Assembly (NCBI GenBank): GCA_903813345.2
Contig: CAIIXF020000011.1
Span: 1,140,571 to 1,204,570 of the forward strand
Origin: Owenia fusiformis
Lineage: Eukaryota > Annelida > Polychaeta > Sabellida > Oweniidae
Direction: 5' to 3'
DNA length: 64,000 nucleotides
In this document: positions 1 through 11,952 of the stretch, piece by piece
Layout of the letters: each line of letters begins with the position of its first letter
Position numbering within the stretch: position 1 is the first letter of the stretch
Program-made: the position numbers and the translations under genes
Notes under the pieces: generated by a model
Told to the model about the DNA's origin: nothing
The model's database searches: none
What the model saw: only the letters and a program-made list of their open reading frames with translations

Positions 1-236
1 ATCAAACTGATTTTTTTTTGAATTGGCAGACAATGTAGCTTCAGTGTTTATATTTTATCATTCGAAGAAGATTGAAGCTATTTATTCAATTTGTAAACAA
101 AAATGTAAATGTTCGAACCAAAATATAAAAAATATATTAAACCAAAATGGTACAAAAAGTTCAAACCAAAATAGTCCACGTTCGAACCAAGGAAATTCCA
201 CTTGAGAATAAAAATTATATTGGTTAAGTGGCAGTT

Positions 237-472
237 GCACATGCGCAGTGGTTTTGTATTGTTATAGGCGCATGCGGATCCTCTCTGACTTCCGGATTAC
301 AAATGGCGTCGTTTACCATTTCTGTATTATGTTTATATATATCTGTTGAGTGTAAATGCAAACTCATCAGATGATGATGATGATGATAACTACAAAGATG
401 ATTACATTTACGTAAATAAAGAAAAATTTGAAAGCCATTTCCCGCTCAGAAGTGTTGTTGTGCGCATGCGCG
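237..472. promoter_or_regulatory. NRF-1-like GCGCATGCGC motifs around the first CAP exon
   Basis: Three copies of a palindromic GCATGC/GCGCA motif occur here: near 237-247, at 268-276 and the full TGCGCATGCGC at 461-471. A fourth, GCGCATGCGC, lies at 982-991. The full palindrome matches the consensus bound by the NRF-1 family of animal promoter factors. They flank a start codon at 303, so they may mark a CpG-containing promoter in otherwise AT-rich DNA. Binding is inferred from the motif only. Confidence 0.35.
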
Positions 473-3400
473 AATTAAAATAATCGAAACCTCGAAGGGT
501 TAACCCAACCAATTGTTATAACATGCGTATTCCCATACAAACGATCTGTCTTCCAGAGAAAACTAAGATTTGTGGACATGTTTTGCTATCATTCCATCAT
601 ACCCCAGTATGTCCTCTGTCAGTCAAAAAAGTTAGAACCAAAACTCCCCACGAAAATCAAAAGATCTCACCTGTTGAAGACGCCATCTATAGAAAATATT
701 AAAAAATGTCATTCTCATTTTGACAGATGGAGGCAGGTCCAAAAGGTCAAATTTTTAAAATAAAATGCACCTTAATCACATCAAATCATGTCTTAGAGTT
801 GGTCCATACATACACTTTTTCATTCATGTACTTACCAAAATTCAACCACTGGCGATGCTAATGTACAAGTAATTACAATAATTGGACAATATTTTTGTTT
901 TTGCAATGCCATCTATCCGTCTTCCCACTCGGCGGAAGGATCAATAGGTTGTGTGTCTCCGGAATATACCCTTAAACTAAAGCGCATGCGCAGAAGAAAG
1001 ATTCTACTGCAGAATACCAAAAAAGTTCGAATGGAAAAATGAAAGATCGAATGTGAAAAATGTTTACAGGTTCAAACTGCAGAATAATTTTAAAGTAGAA
1101 ACATGAAAATGATAACTTCAAACACGAAATGTACAGGAGTTCAAAACATGAAGTTAGTTGGTGTAATTATTAGTTTGAACTATGGAACATTAGGCTAGAC
1201 ATGTGAGGTTATTTGATATATTTTGTTTTCTTATTCAAAGTTTTTAAATGATTTTTGACAATGTTTTTATGTTTGCTCATACCATTTTAATCAATGCCTT
1301 TTTATTGTTTGATGTTTTTTAAAGATTTTTTTGAACATTTAAAATATATCGAATTAAATATTAATATTAAATTTTGAGCCACTTGTTTAAGTTTCAATAT
1401 GGCTGCTAACCTTGATAAACATGTGCACTACATAATTATATTAATTACAGAATTAAAATTGATGAAGCCATTTAAAATGAATGATGTTCACATTGCTTGA
1501 TAATTTGATGAAAAGCCCTAACTTAAAAAGATGGCTAACTTATTCACACAAAGCTAGACACGATGTGTCCGATTTCAGATATTTATCTGGTGTCAAATAA
1601 TGAAGAATACTGATAAAAGACGATTTTCGATTTTCAATCTTGAGTAATTACAAAAATATGACCATGAATATTTCTATACATCTAGCTCAATTTGCAAGCG
1701 CCTGTCTGGCAAAGCACAATCAAGTGAGGGCTCTACATATTGACACACCAGCAATGACCTACAGCACGTTAGCTGCTTCAACATCCCAAGCCTGGGCGGA
1801 TGATCTTGCATCTAGACAAGCATTTGAACATAGTGATTCAGCAAACCAAACTTTTAGAACAGGTGGGGAGAATTTGTATTTGAATGGCACGACTGGTACT
1901 CCTGCAGATTTCCCTGATTTGTGTGCAAATGGAATCCAAGCGTGGTATGTGAAGGTTTCGTCAAATAAGTTAAAGAATTGCTCTAGACTGATTCAAGTGC
2001 ATGGTTACTTCAATTCATTATGCTGAGTCCTTTCGAATTTCTCAAATAAAATTGCAGCCCTTAAACATCATATTTTGTCATCTCATTAATTAGATTAAAC
2101 GTAACTCTAACAGACTCCAACTCATTCTCTTCTGTGTTCCTACAATCAACTGAATAAATTGTTTTCGCAAATATCTACTGTTGACCTTTGATCTACTTAC
2201 GCTTTGCGTCACATAGTAAACATCTTCTGTAGTATTATATTAATGGAATAATAAAATTAACTTAAAGGTTGAGTGCCCGGAAATATTAACACAATTGGAA
2301 ATGTTGAACAACTAATATACATACTTTTTGTGGCTTGGTTGAATGGCCATTAATCCCAAGTTCCGATGTGTCTCATGAAGAAGACGATAGAGTGACAAAG
2401 ATTATGTCAAGCGGAGTATAATTTTTGTGCAAATTTTCTTCTTGGATTGAAAAATGTCATTTGAATTCAATTAACTTACGATAGGTGGCAAAAGGTCTAA
2501 ATGTATGTCACGTGCCATAAATCAACGAATCATATGACACGAAAACAATGATTCATTCGCAAGATGTCGTAGTTAAATGAGGTAAATTTTACGACAAACG
2601 AAAACCATTTAGCTCAGCTTCAATTTTGCTCTTGCAGTCGAACGAAACTGAAAGTTATTTCGTCGATATCTAGGTGAGTGATTTTTCAGGCCCCGGTATT
2701 TTGACAAAAGTAAGTTTAGGTTGTAGCCATTCTTCGGGGCAGGTTTGAGGCACCAACGATTTTTTGAGTTTTTCTAAGGAATTATTCCCGGTTTACGGCT
2801 ATTGCACCTTTAAGAAATATGCATTTATTATATGCTTCAGGTATGAGGAGATTTCTGATTATAATTATGGTAGTCCGGGATACAGCAGTTCAACAGGTCA
2901 TTTTACTCAGGTTAGAAACATCACTTGTACTTTTTTCTTTAAGGCTTGTAGACATTTTACTCGGGTTAGTTATTGAGAACTAAAATTATGGTCGTCTGGG
3001 ATTCAGCAGTAAAACTGGTCATTTTACTTAGGTTTACATTTCTAGTAATTATTCTTCAAGGCGTATTTACTAAGGTTGATAATAGAGATTTTTAATTAAA
3101 TTATGATGGTCTAGGATCTGGTCATTTTACATAGGCTAGCAACAATGGAGATGCTCCTTAAAGCTTATAGACAGCAAATCAAACTTGATTGAAACTAATA
3201 GTCTGCACACATATTTGATAATCGGTTTAGCTTATCATTCATAACATGCATCAGCTATTATATTCTCTCCTTTCAGATGGAATGATAAACTAATGCTTCT
3301 AAGGGAAGACGCGGGACATAATATATAATAATCTAATTTGATTGACTTTCCACTGCAGGTTGTGTGGGCGGCCTCTATAGAGGTTGGATGTGGTAGTTCA

Positions 3401-3592
3401 CGATACACAGACAACAGTGGATTTATTAATACATTGATTGTCTGCCAGTACGTCCCAGCAGGGAACTTTGCAGGACAGTTTGCAGTACAAGTCAAACCTA
3501 TTATTGCTGGAGAAACAAGTTCACCTACTACTTTGGAACCCACAACATCTACACTAACAATTCCAACAACACAAGGTCCACCTCCGATTTAG
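303..3592 (+). CDS. Secreted CAP-domain (SCP/Tpx-1/Ag5/PR-1) protein, four exons
   Basis: Proposed exons are 303-351 (signal peptide), 1686-1944, 2841-2910 and 3359-3592, joined by GT-AG introns in phases 1, 2 and 0; the sum is 612 nt, giving 203 residues plus TAG. The first exon encodes a hydrophobic leader beginning MASFTISVLCLYISVE; it is the least certain part. The rest is a clear CAP domain: AKHNQVRALH near the start, the putative metal-site residues in EHSDS, GENLY, WYEEI and GHFTQ, the CAP1 signature GHFTQVVWAAS, and the CAP2 signature CQYVPAGN. CAP proteins are extracellular, found in venoms, mucus and defence secretions; many bind sterols or act as protease inhibitors or toxins, and no specific role can be assigned here. 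A Thr/Pro tail of about 25 residues, likely O-glycosylated, ends the protein. Degenerate copies of exons 3 and 4 follow their parents. Confidence 0.8.
2957..3140 (+). pseudogene. Two decayed tandem copies of CAP exon 3
   Basis: The 70-bp exon at 2841-2910 is repeated in degraded form at about 2963-3031 and 3073-3136, with a spacing of roughly 110-120 bp that includes flanking intron. Both keep recognisable pieces such as AATTATGGT, GGATTCAGCAG and GGTCATTTTAC. The first copy has stop codons in frame and has lost a good donor (CTTAGG in place of CTCAGG); the second has internal deletions. They look like non-functional tandem exon duplications. Confidence 0.7.
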
Positions 3593-3836
3593 CAACATTA
3601 TGAATATTCTTCATAGCCTTTTAAAGCGTGTATACATCTTACTAATTTTGATTGTGCCCAGATTCTGCAGAAAAGTAACAATCGGTTTTGCTTTGAAGGC
3701 ATCTAAGTTGTTATCATTCATGTCACATGTATCGATTATTGCTTCCCACCATTCATATTTCAATGATGAATAAATGCTCTTAAGGGAAACTATACGTGAA
3801 ATATAAAGTTCTGATTGTTTGACAAATGCCGATTAT

Positions 3837-3990
3837 AGGTAATATGGGCGGCGTCTGTAGAGGTTGGATGTGGCAATTCACGTACACAGACACAAGAGGA
3901 TTTATTAATACATTGATTGTCTGCTAGTATATCCCAATAGGGAACTTCTCAGGACAGTTTGCAAAACAAACCAAACCTCTTGATTAAGCA
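3837..3990 (+). pseudogene. Decayed copy of CAP exon 4
   Basis: After an acceptor-like TATAG, the sequence repeats the terminal CAP exon (3359-3592): GGGCGGCGTCTGTAGAGG, GGATTTATTAATACATTG and GGGAACTTCTCAGGACAG are all nearly the same as in the parent. A 1-bp loss after GGCAATTCACG and stop codons (TAG in the former CQYVP signature) break it. The Thr-rich tail is missing. It could be the remnant of a second CAP gene or an exon duplication. Confidence 0.7.
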
Positions 3991-4293
3991 GGGATAGTCT
4001 GCGAAAATAATGTTTTCTATGACCATACATATCCTATATTCGTTTCAATTGGTCTGAATTTTTCAGTCCCAGAACGTTCTATTTATTTCTGGTCTAAAAT
4101 ACTGCAGTCAAAAGAAGATGAGAGCTTTACAAGTGTATTTTGTATGTGTAGCTAGCTACTGTATTTTGTTTTATCACAAAACCTGTCGTATACTTTCATT
4201 TTTCCGAGGGCATCTCATTAACAAATCGTGAATTTTGAACGAAAATCGGGAGAGTTCCATTTCAAAATCAGGAATTTTTACTGAAAAATTAGG

Positions 4294-4928
4294 ATTATTA
4301 TTATTATTATGTTTATTTTATCCATCAGTTTTGATGAGTACATTGTATGAGAGTATAATTTAGTACGACAACATTTATACAATATTTTATGTAGTTTTGT
4401 TATTTACAATTTTTATCTATATACAGTTATAAGATGTCAGAAAGTTGCATTCTAATATACAGTGTAAGTAACAATAACATGCTAAGTATTCACCGCATTG
4501 GGTTAAGATCATACATTTTTTGTTACATCAACGTATATCCTCTTTCGGTCGCATATTATACATTTTATAAACACTTTGTGCTATCCTTATAAGACCCTCG
4601 CAGTCTAAAATCTGTCCCTCGTCAAAAATAAAGTTCGACTTCTGCTGATTTGTACATGTAGTGTCAGTCAGACCATATTCTCTCATTATATCCAGAAGGG
4701 GGGTTCGTTCCACATTTAAAGGCTCACATTCAAGCAGCATGTGAGATAACGTTTCAATTTCACATTTGCACATTTTGCATAGTCGTCCATTGGTTGGGGT
4801 ATTTTTCCAGCGACCTATATTCACTTGAAGATTTCCTTCACCTGTCATTAACATAACCATCAGCCGAGAGTATTTGACTAGTCTGAGATATTTTCGGGCC
4901 ATGATCCACCATGATATTGGTTTCACCT
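4294..4928 (-). mobile_element. LINE non-LTR retrotransposon, 3' part
   Basis: On the minus strand this part encodes the C-terminal region of a LINE ORF2. It reads GNLQVNIGRWKNTPTNGRLC followed by a cysteine/histidine cluster CKMCKCEIETLSHMLLEC, the knuckle found at the C terminus of I/Jockey/CR1-type LINE proteins, and stops at 4528. The untranslated 3' end runs to a short (TAA)n tract near 4294-4310, a typical LINE tail. The reading frame rejoins that of 6300-7200, showing that the two parts are one LINE split by a later insertion. It is 5'-truncated. Confidence 0.8.
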
Positions 4929-4963
4929 CGATCACTAAAAAAAACTGGAACCCATAAATCATC

Positions 4964-5357
4964 AAAGGACGATTCTCGGTTTGGAGAACGAAGTTTATCA
5001 ATCTAAATGAGCATTATCCCTGCTTCGGACAAATTTGATTTTTTTACATAATATAGATTTGAATGTCTTCTTTTGAATAGTCATAATTCAATTTGGGTAA
5101 TATTTCTAGATTTTTCGCAAAAAAATATTAGCGCAGTACACTATTGAACTTCTTTCCCCAAATCGAGACTTGTATTTTATTGATTCTGTCTAATTGAGCA
5201 TTATCCCTGCTTCAGACCAATTTGTTATTTTTACATCTTGTAGATTTAAATGTTCTCTTTTGAATATTCAAAGTTTAATTTGGGTAATATTTCTATATTT
5301 TTCATGAAAAAAATTATTAGCCCAGGGGACTGTTCTCCAAACCGAGAATCGTCCTTT
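4964..5357. mobile_element. MITE nested in the mariner-like element
   Basis: The ends are inverted repeats of about 26 bp, AAAGGACGATTCTCGGTTTG at the left and its complement at 5338-5357. The interior holds a direct duplication of about 180 bp: TGAGCATTATCCCTGCTTC occurs at about 5008 and again at 5196, each followed by a similar AT-rich run. No coding capacity is seen. No clear target duplication was found. Confidence 0.7.
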
Positions 5358-5462
5358 CTCGGAAAGTATTATACCTACATTCTTCATTTCTTCAGGGTAG
5401 AAACTAGACTGAATGCATGACCAAATGACACCATAATGAGTACTGTAGCTTAAATATTAATA

Positions 5463-5738
5463 ATGCCATGGACGACAGAAGAAAAGACTTATATTGTGAG
5501 AAAGTATATCGAGACAAAATCCTATAAAGAGACACAAACTGCCTATAGGAGAGATCAAAGGGCAAGAAGAGCCACTTGCAAGTCACAGATCTTTAGGCTT
5601 GTACAGAAGTTTGATTCAGAAGGAACTGTAAAACCAACAAAGAAGAAAAGTGATGGTAAACCAACCTATTCGGGGGAGAAAGAGGTCTGTCAGAACTCAA
5701 GACAACTCAACAGTCACCACAGAACGTTACATCCCTAA
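5463..5738 (+). pseudogene. Mariner-like transposase fragment, N-terminal HTH
   Basis: The 91-residue reading frame begins MPWTTEEKTYIVRKYIETKS and is followed by a basic helix and FRLVQKF. This is the start of a mariner/IS630-type transposase common in animal genomes, where the helix-turn-helix binds the terminal repeats. The frame is lost after TYSGEKE; the family protein is usually 340-400 residues. Probably not functional. Confidence 0.7.
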
Positions 5739-5794
5739 CGTTCGGACGTTTTAGAGAGCGCTCGGTAGATGACGTGACTTGAGAAGGGACCAGC

Positions 5795-6138
5795 AATGGT
5801 TCCAACAAGATGGTGCCACACCCCACACCTCAAATTAGTCCATTCGATGGCTTCAGGCTCACTTTGGTGATCGATTAATCAGTCACCATACCCGCCACAT
5901 CTGGGGCCCCCACTCCCCTGATTTGAACCCCCCCCCCCCAGATTTTTATCTGTGGGGGTATCTCAAGGATAATGTGTATACAGATAGTCCACTGACAATT
6001 TATGACCTCAAACTTGACATTGGTAGACTAATTAGAGAGATAGATAGAGATGAATGCAGTCGGGTCATTGACAATTTTGCAAGAAGAATCCAGCTCGGCA
6101 TCCAACATCGTGGTGCACATTTGGAGCACATTATCTAA
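5795..6138 (+). pseudogene. Mariner-like transposase fragment, catalytic C-terminal part
   Basis: The reading frame includes WFQQDGATPHTSN (second catalytic Asp), an internal stop, then HFGDRLIS and HSPDLNPP...DFYLWGYLKDNVY (third acidic residue in the PDLNP context). A homopolymer of C at 5927-5938 shifts the frame. The remainder, to the stop at 6136, reads like the family C terminus (IQHRGAHLEHII). This is a broken transposase gene inside the element at 4930-6299. Confidence 0.75.
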
Positions 6139-6299
6139 ACGTGCCTCATTTGGAGACTAATTGAGCTAGAATGCTCAACCTTTGACATCTTGTCATACAT
6201 TCAGTTGACTATACATGTACTAAATAACTAAGCTCAATATTTATAATTGACGAAGTTATTAAGACTTAAGTGGGTTCCAGTTTTTTTTTGTCACCCTAT

Positions 6300-7200
6300 A
6301 GTTTAATGTGCCATTCGTTCAGATGGAACTCTTTGAGTGTTTGCGTTACAGTTCTTTTCTGAAGCATTTTACTTGGTATTCTTGCAGTTTTAATCATTTG
6401 CACTACATTTGTATATAGATTATTATTTAATGCATGTTTTCATTATGTCACGTAACGGTGATCGCACATTTGTATTATTGTCACATATTTGAACGATGCG
6501 CATAATGGTTATGCGTCGGTATACGCTCAACATGGGAAGTGCCAGAAGATTCCATATGAACATTAATTTCATGAAGCTCACCCTGTACCTAATGTTGTTC
6601 CAGCCTAGCTGAGCAAGAACTGCTGAGTCACTTGTATTGATTGGTAGTCCTTGAGATTTTTTGGCAATCGTTTTATGACTAGCCTCTAGTTTGTTATAGT
6701 CACTATCAGACAGAGGGACGATTTCTAAACCATATAGCATTGATGGAATAGCTATTGACCAGTATATTTTCGAAGTAGTGAGGGGGTTTGCCGGATTCAT
6801 AGTACTCGATGTCACTCCAACATAGGCAATAACCGTTCTCCGTCCTTTGGCTATTTTGGCTATGAACTGTCCATATGTACCTGATGAACAAAGTGGAAGT
6901 CCTAGATGTTCCATTTGGGTCACTATCGGTATCTGCGCTCCACCTATCGACAACGTTCCTTCTAGCCCAGTGGACCTTCCTCTACTGAAGTATACAGCCT
7001 TGCACTTATTTGGGTAGAATCTGAATCTCCATCTCAGGCTGTACTGGTAAATAATGCTTAGAAGCTTCTGCATGACAGGCATGTGGTATGTAATGAGTAT
7101 AGTGTCATCCGCATAAGTTGGAATTGTGGTTTGGATTCCACCAATTGAGCATCCTAGGCCACTGTCACAAATCTCACGGATAAGCCCATTAGGGTGTCTC
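6300..7200 (-). mobile_element. LINE non-LTR retrotransposon, reverse-transcriptase part
   Basis: The minus-strand reading frame (7226 down to 6423) contains the reverse-transcriptase signature PTYADDTILITY (YADD catalytic box), followed by thumb/connection sequence with FYPNKCKAVYFSRGRS, HLGLPLCSSGTYG and a tail rich in L/W. The element begins abruptly near 7200, within the palm domain, so it is 5'-truncated as is usual for LINEs. Codons past the stop at 6423 still resemble protein (EFHLNEWHIKL) up to the mariner junction and continue at 4928. Clade is not certain; the YADD box and C-terminal knuckle fit the Jockey/CR1/I group. Confidence 0.8.
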
Positions 7201-7424
7201 TTTGACAAATCAGGAGTCTTGAACACAAAATCGGGATAATTTATGAAAAAAACTCGGGATAATTTACGAAAAAATTGAATATTTTCTTAAAATTATGTAA
7301 AATATAATAGGAATCATACAATATTACAGATTCTTAAATATTGGAGATTTCAACAGGGGTAAAATTTGATCAAATCAAATTAAATATCAACTTATTCTTT
7401 TATCAAGGGATATTATTTTTAGCC

Positions 7425-8660
7425 TTGGCTCTTCGTTTTTTTTGTTCGAAACGATGACGAAATTAAGCCATTATGATTTCGTGAACATATTGATTGTTTG
7501 GAATAGAAAAAATCTGCCAGAGCAAGTTTGTCAGTCACTTTAAATCCCTGAAAATTATGTTTTGCCCCCACCCTCAGTGGGTAGCAGGGGGTCAAAACGA
7601 AAACAAATATTTCAAGAAAAGCTTTTCATATAACAACATAAAATAAGTTGATTCAAGAAGTGAATATATTAGAAAACAGTTTCAGGTGATTTTTTGTTCA
7701 TATTACTTCGTAAAATCAATAATTTACTTATTTAATGTTCAGTCATTAACAAGGTTGGTAACATGGATTTTGAAAATATTTTGTCATAATTATAAGATCT
7801 TTCAATATTTATTGATGGAAAAAATCTCCAAGAGCTCTACTATGCCTTCACAAGTCATACTTTCAAATTGTAAGAATCATTAATAATGCAAAAAAAATTT
7901 ACCGGTAAGCTAAAAAACTAGAGCGGGGTTAAGTTATTGTCCATGCCAAATAGTCTTAGTGACTAGCACTTTCTTGTTTTTGTTCGAATCTCCTAATTTT
8001 ATGAATATATTGGTTCTTTCAAATGAAAAAATCTGCCCGAGCAAATTCATGGGTCACTTTTTGTCCCATAAAATTATGTTTTACCCCTACACCAAAGGGG
8101 TAGCAGGGGGGGGGGGGCAAAGCAAAAATATATATTTTGGGAACAGTTTTTCATAATACCACCGTGAAGTATGTTAACATTCAATTAGAAGATATAACGA
8201 AAATTTGTTTTCAGTATTTTATAATTTACATTACCTTGCAAAATCTATACTTTGATCACTTAATGTCCAGTGATTCTTGTTGATAACATGAACTTTGATG
8301 ATATTTTGTCATAATTCTAAGATATTTTCATATTTATTGATGAAAAATTCAGGGAGCGAGTTTTGATATCATTCTATAAGCTTAGTGAATTTGAAAATAT
8401 AGGAATCATTTAATATATAGAGAAACAATTCTTAGCCAACTAAGCCAAGAAGCAGGTAGGACTGGGGGTAGTCCAGGATCTTCATGTTTTTTCTTGTTTG
8501 AATTCCTGCAGAAATAAATTCCATTACATTTCATAAATATTTTGATTTTAGATGAAAAATCCATCCGAGCAAGTTCCTCGCTCATGTTTCGCCCCAAATG
8601 TATGTTTTACTCAAACCTCTGGAGAGAGTTCGGGGTTGAGTTAACTCTAAGGAAATAATT
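7425..8660. repeat. About 2.4 copies of a ~530-bp tandem repeat
   Basis: Three successive blocks begin near 7425, 7962 and 8475. Each starts with TTTTTTGTTCGAA-like sequence, then AATCTGCC(A/C)GAGCAA, then AAAATTATGTTTTGCCCC or a variant and a GTAGCAGGGGG tract, and ends with GATATTTTGTCATAATTnTAAGAT. The third copy is incomplete. Copies differ by many substitutions, so the duplication is not recent. No coding signal. Confidence 0.65.
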
Positions 8661-8916
8661 TCCAAGATTTTCATGAAATAACCGATACTATTACCTATTC
8701 AGTTGGTGCGTGGGGGATTTAACAATCTCTCCCTGAATATCTTGAGAAACTGGTTTCGAAATTATTGTTTCATTCATTTAACAGGAGACAATAAAAGGGA
8801 GGGGTGCATGTAATTTACACTGCAGGAATTATTGTTTTTCAGTGATACCTGGGGCAAAAACTCATTAAAATTATTTACTAACACCATGGGCATACGAAAA
8901 TACACCCTAAATCTGT

Positions 8917-9031
8917 AACGCCCGGCCGATTGCGTGTTTTGTTAAAAACTGAATACAAAATTGATCAAAATAATCAATCGGCCAGGTGCCGGCCGCGTGG
9001 CCGATGGATCAGAGCAAATGTGACCCGGGCA
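8917..9031. mobile_element. PIF/Harbinger-type hairpin MITE, left end missing
   Basis: This is a palindrome of the family seen at 18162-19215: CGCCCGGCCGATT...AATCGGCCAGG around an AT-rich centre, ending GAGCAAATGTGACCCGGGCA before TAA. The left TTGGTCACATTTG end is absent. Confidence 0.7.
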
Positions 9032-9774
9032 TAACTTGGATTTACAATAGATTGAAAAGATACATGGCAATCACTGTTTTGCATCTAACCATATGTGTCT
9101 TCCTATCGCACCCAACAAAAATATTCCCAAGTCTATCGATTCCGCCTTTCCTCATTTATTAGATTAATGAATATACAGATAGGCTGTCAAGGGTTATCAA
9201 CTTTAATACGAGTCTTACGTTGTAGTGATATATGGCATATGCCAATCAAGTGTCAAAAGGCCGTTTGGAGAATTAGGGGTATGACCCCTTTTTATTAGAT
9301 AAGCTAAGCTACCTGTACACTCGACGAAGGGTTTGAATCCAACATCAATGTAAAAGTGATTAGAGACCACTTAATTTATTTCTAACATTTAATTATTTAT
9401 GATAAATTTATAGATGAGAGTTATCTCGTCACTTGACGCTCTGTTTGACTCTAGAATGCCGTTCGCTATTTTGACACAACCAGATTTTAAAAATACTTGT
9501 TGAAAAGTTTGTTTTATAAGGTGGATCATAAAGGTCACTGCAAGTATTAAAATAATGTATAGCTCTCACTGAATACGTGACTAATCACTAGGGTGAATCG
9601 ATTTTCAAGTTTTTCTCAGGGTTTATCTTAATTCCAGGTCACAAGATAACACTTGAGACGGAATTGTTGTCCAACTGAAATATGCAGCCTCATTAAAAGT
9701 GTCCAACTACCAACCTACCAATTTAGAAAAGCAGTAATTGCCAAAATGGATATAGATTTCTCAAGTGTCAATGA

Positions 9775-10665
9775 AACCTTCCCTTAAGAAAAAAGCCATG
9801 GTAACCATGGTATTCCATGGTGCGTCCATGGTAATCCATGGTTTTCCATGTTATTTTCCATGGAAATTCATGGACGCCCATGGTAATCTTCCATGGATAT
9901 TTACCATGATTTTCCGCCGTGGTAATTGGTGGTTTGATAATTGGTTTTTAATGGATGTGTCACGGGCGGCTTTTACCATGACACATGGAGATGTAAAATC
10001 AACAATTATGGTAGGATGTATTTACCAAAATCTCCAAAATTAATGTTTTGATGATATATCCCAGCTGAGACTTATCATAGAGAAAAAAGGGTGGACATTT
10101 CATTTTTTAGGTTTAGCAAGAACGTTCATTGAATGTTAAACTCAGCTTCCTTACAAATTAGAAAATATGTGAAAATTATATAATTTTTTATATAGAAATA
10201 TGATAGTGCAGTTAATGCAGCACAGAGTAGGCCACAAGATTTCAAAAACAATTGTGCAAAGGGCTTTTGTGTAGATCAATGCTAGATAGAGATTGCTTAT
10301 TTTTTTATGCCAAACACTTCTTTCCTTTGAAAAAGATTAAGTCAAACTAGCCCAAGCTCTGTTTTTATTTCAATACTTTCTTTAATTTTCAGTTTTAAAA
10401 ATCAATATGAAATAATTTAATAAATATATATTTTTTAAATTACATTTCGTACATTTGAGAATACAATCAAAAACCATGGTTTCTTTCTTTGAAGTTGAGG
10501 AAACTGTAATCAAAAGCCATGGAAGTCGGTTGATTGCAATCGAAAGCCATGCTTTTCCATGATTATTTCTTTGATGTTTCGGAAAGTGCAATCAAAGGCC
10601 ATGGTTTTCCATGGTTATTCTTTTGATCTTTTGAAAGTCCATGATTTTCCATGGGCTATTTGTTT
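9775..10665. repeat. CCATGG-rich patches
   Basis: Between 9796 and 9935 the hexamer CCATGG or CATGG recurs every 8-20 bp (for example TACCATGGTAATCCATGG-like runs), and a second looser cluster lies at 10470-10665 with the phrase AATCAAAGCCATGG repeated. The two are separated by about 540 bp of AT-rich DNA. The runs are self-complementary and can fold on themselves. No gene is seen. Confidence 0.5.
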
Positions 10666-11000
10666 GGTCTTTTGGATGCAGAAAAAAGAATAAAACATTT
10701 TGTTTCTAAATGAACTTCTCCAAATCAAGTCCCATTCAACCTTTATAAGAATATTATCTCTCAAATTAATGTTAAAAATTAATCTCTTTGCAACAGATTA
10801 TAATAGTTCATTTGCATAATTCTTAAATATTCTGATCTTAATTGTTATTATATATGATAATCTTACTCTTTCTAATGCTCCCTCTGCAGTAATTATTATT
10901 GTCGGTGAGTGTAGACAGTGCAAGTCAAAAACTCATTGTTGATCAAATAAAACCAAATAGGATTTACTCCAAATAAAAATGTTTATTCAGTCTACAATAA

Positions 11001-11500
11001 NNNNNNNNNNNNNNNNNNNNNNNNNNNNNNNNNNNNNNNNNNNNNNNNNNNNNNNNNNNNNNNNNNNNNNNNNNNNNNNNNNNNNNNNNNNNNNNNNNNN
11101 NNNNNNNNNNNNNNNNNNNNNNNNNNNNNNNNNNNNNNNNNNNNNNNNNNNNNNNNNNNNNNNNNNNNNNNNNNNNNNNNNNNNNNNNNNNNNNNNNNNN
11201 NNNNNNNNNNNNNNNNNNNNNNNNNNNNNNNNNNNNNNNNNNNNNNNNNNNNNNNNNNNNNNNNNNNNNNNNNNNNNNNNNNNNNNNNNNNNNNNNNNNN
11301 NNNNNNNNNNNNNNNNNNNNNNNNNNNNNNNNNNNNNNNNNNNNNNNNNNNNNNNNNNNNNNNNNNNNNNNNNNNNNNNNNNNNNNNNNNNNNNNNNNNN
11401 NNNNNNNNNNNNNNNNNNNNNNNNNNNNNNNNNNNNNNNNNNNNNNNNNNNNNNNNNNNNNNNNNNNNNNNNNNNNNNNNNNNNNNNNNNNNNNNNNNNN
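11001..11500. other. Assembly gap (500 N)
   Basis: Exactly 500 N, the usual placeholder for a gap of unknown length. Exons of the minus-strand EGF gene downstream of 12836 may lie within or beyond it. Confidence 0.98.
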
Positions 11501-11952
11501 ATTGCGGATGTGATCAAGATCAAAACTAGATAGAATTTATCAGGGAGGGAAACCAAAAGCAAAAAAACCAAAACCACAACCCAAATATGAAGAGGTCAGA
11601 ACGTAAGGAATATTGCACGTGAAAGTTTTACAGCATCGCCTTAAATATTGACAACTAAATGCGAACATCGGATCTAAGACTAATGTTAGGGTGTGGTTTA
11701 GAAGTTGAAACAACGTCATTATTTTGACCTTTTTTGCTTAACTACTCGTTACTTTTTTTCCAAAATAAACATAAAGTACACCGATTAATTGACTTTTTAA
11801 ATTACCTTGATTTCCTATGCTTCAGAATTGCAGAGTAAATGTGGAGGGTTTTAAGGTATGGCGCATTGTCGAATATCGCACATGTAGTATTAACGTAATT
11901 CTTGCTCTGGCAGGTGAAACAGTGGGCACCTAGTGAAGAAATAGACTTTTAA

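Larger units (their letters stand above)
4930..6299 (+). mobile_element. Mariner/Tc1-superfamily transposon, internally deleted, inserted in the LINE
   Basis: Terminal inverted repeats are CACTAAAAAAAACTGGAACCCA at about 4935-4956 and its complement at about 6273-6294; ends are placed within 10 bp. Inside are two separated transposase pieces: an N-terminal helix-turn-helix region (5463-5738) and a C-terminal DDE-type catalytic region (about 5795-6138). The stretch between them, including the first catalytic Asp, is missing, so the element cannot move by itself. It splits the LINE and is itself interrupted by the MITE at 4964-5357. Confidence 0.8.

Noticed and set aside
10979-11577. Open frames running across the N block
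   Set aside because: They consist of unknown bases only and carry no information.
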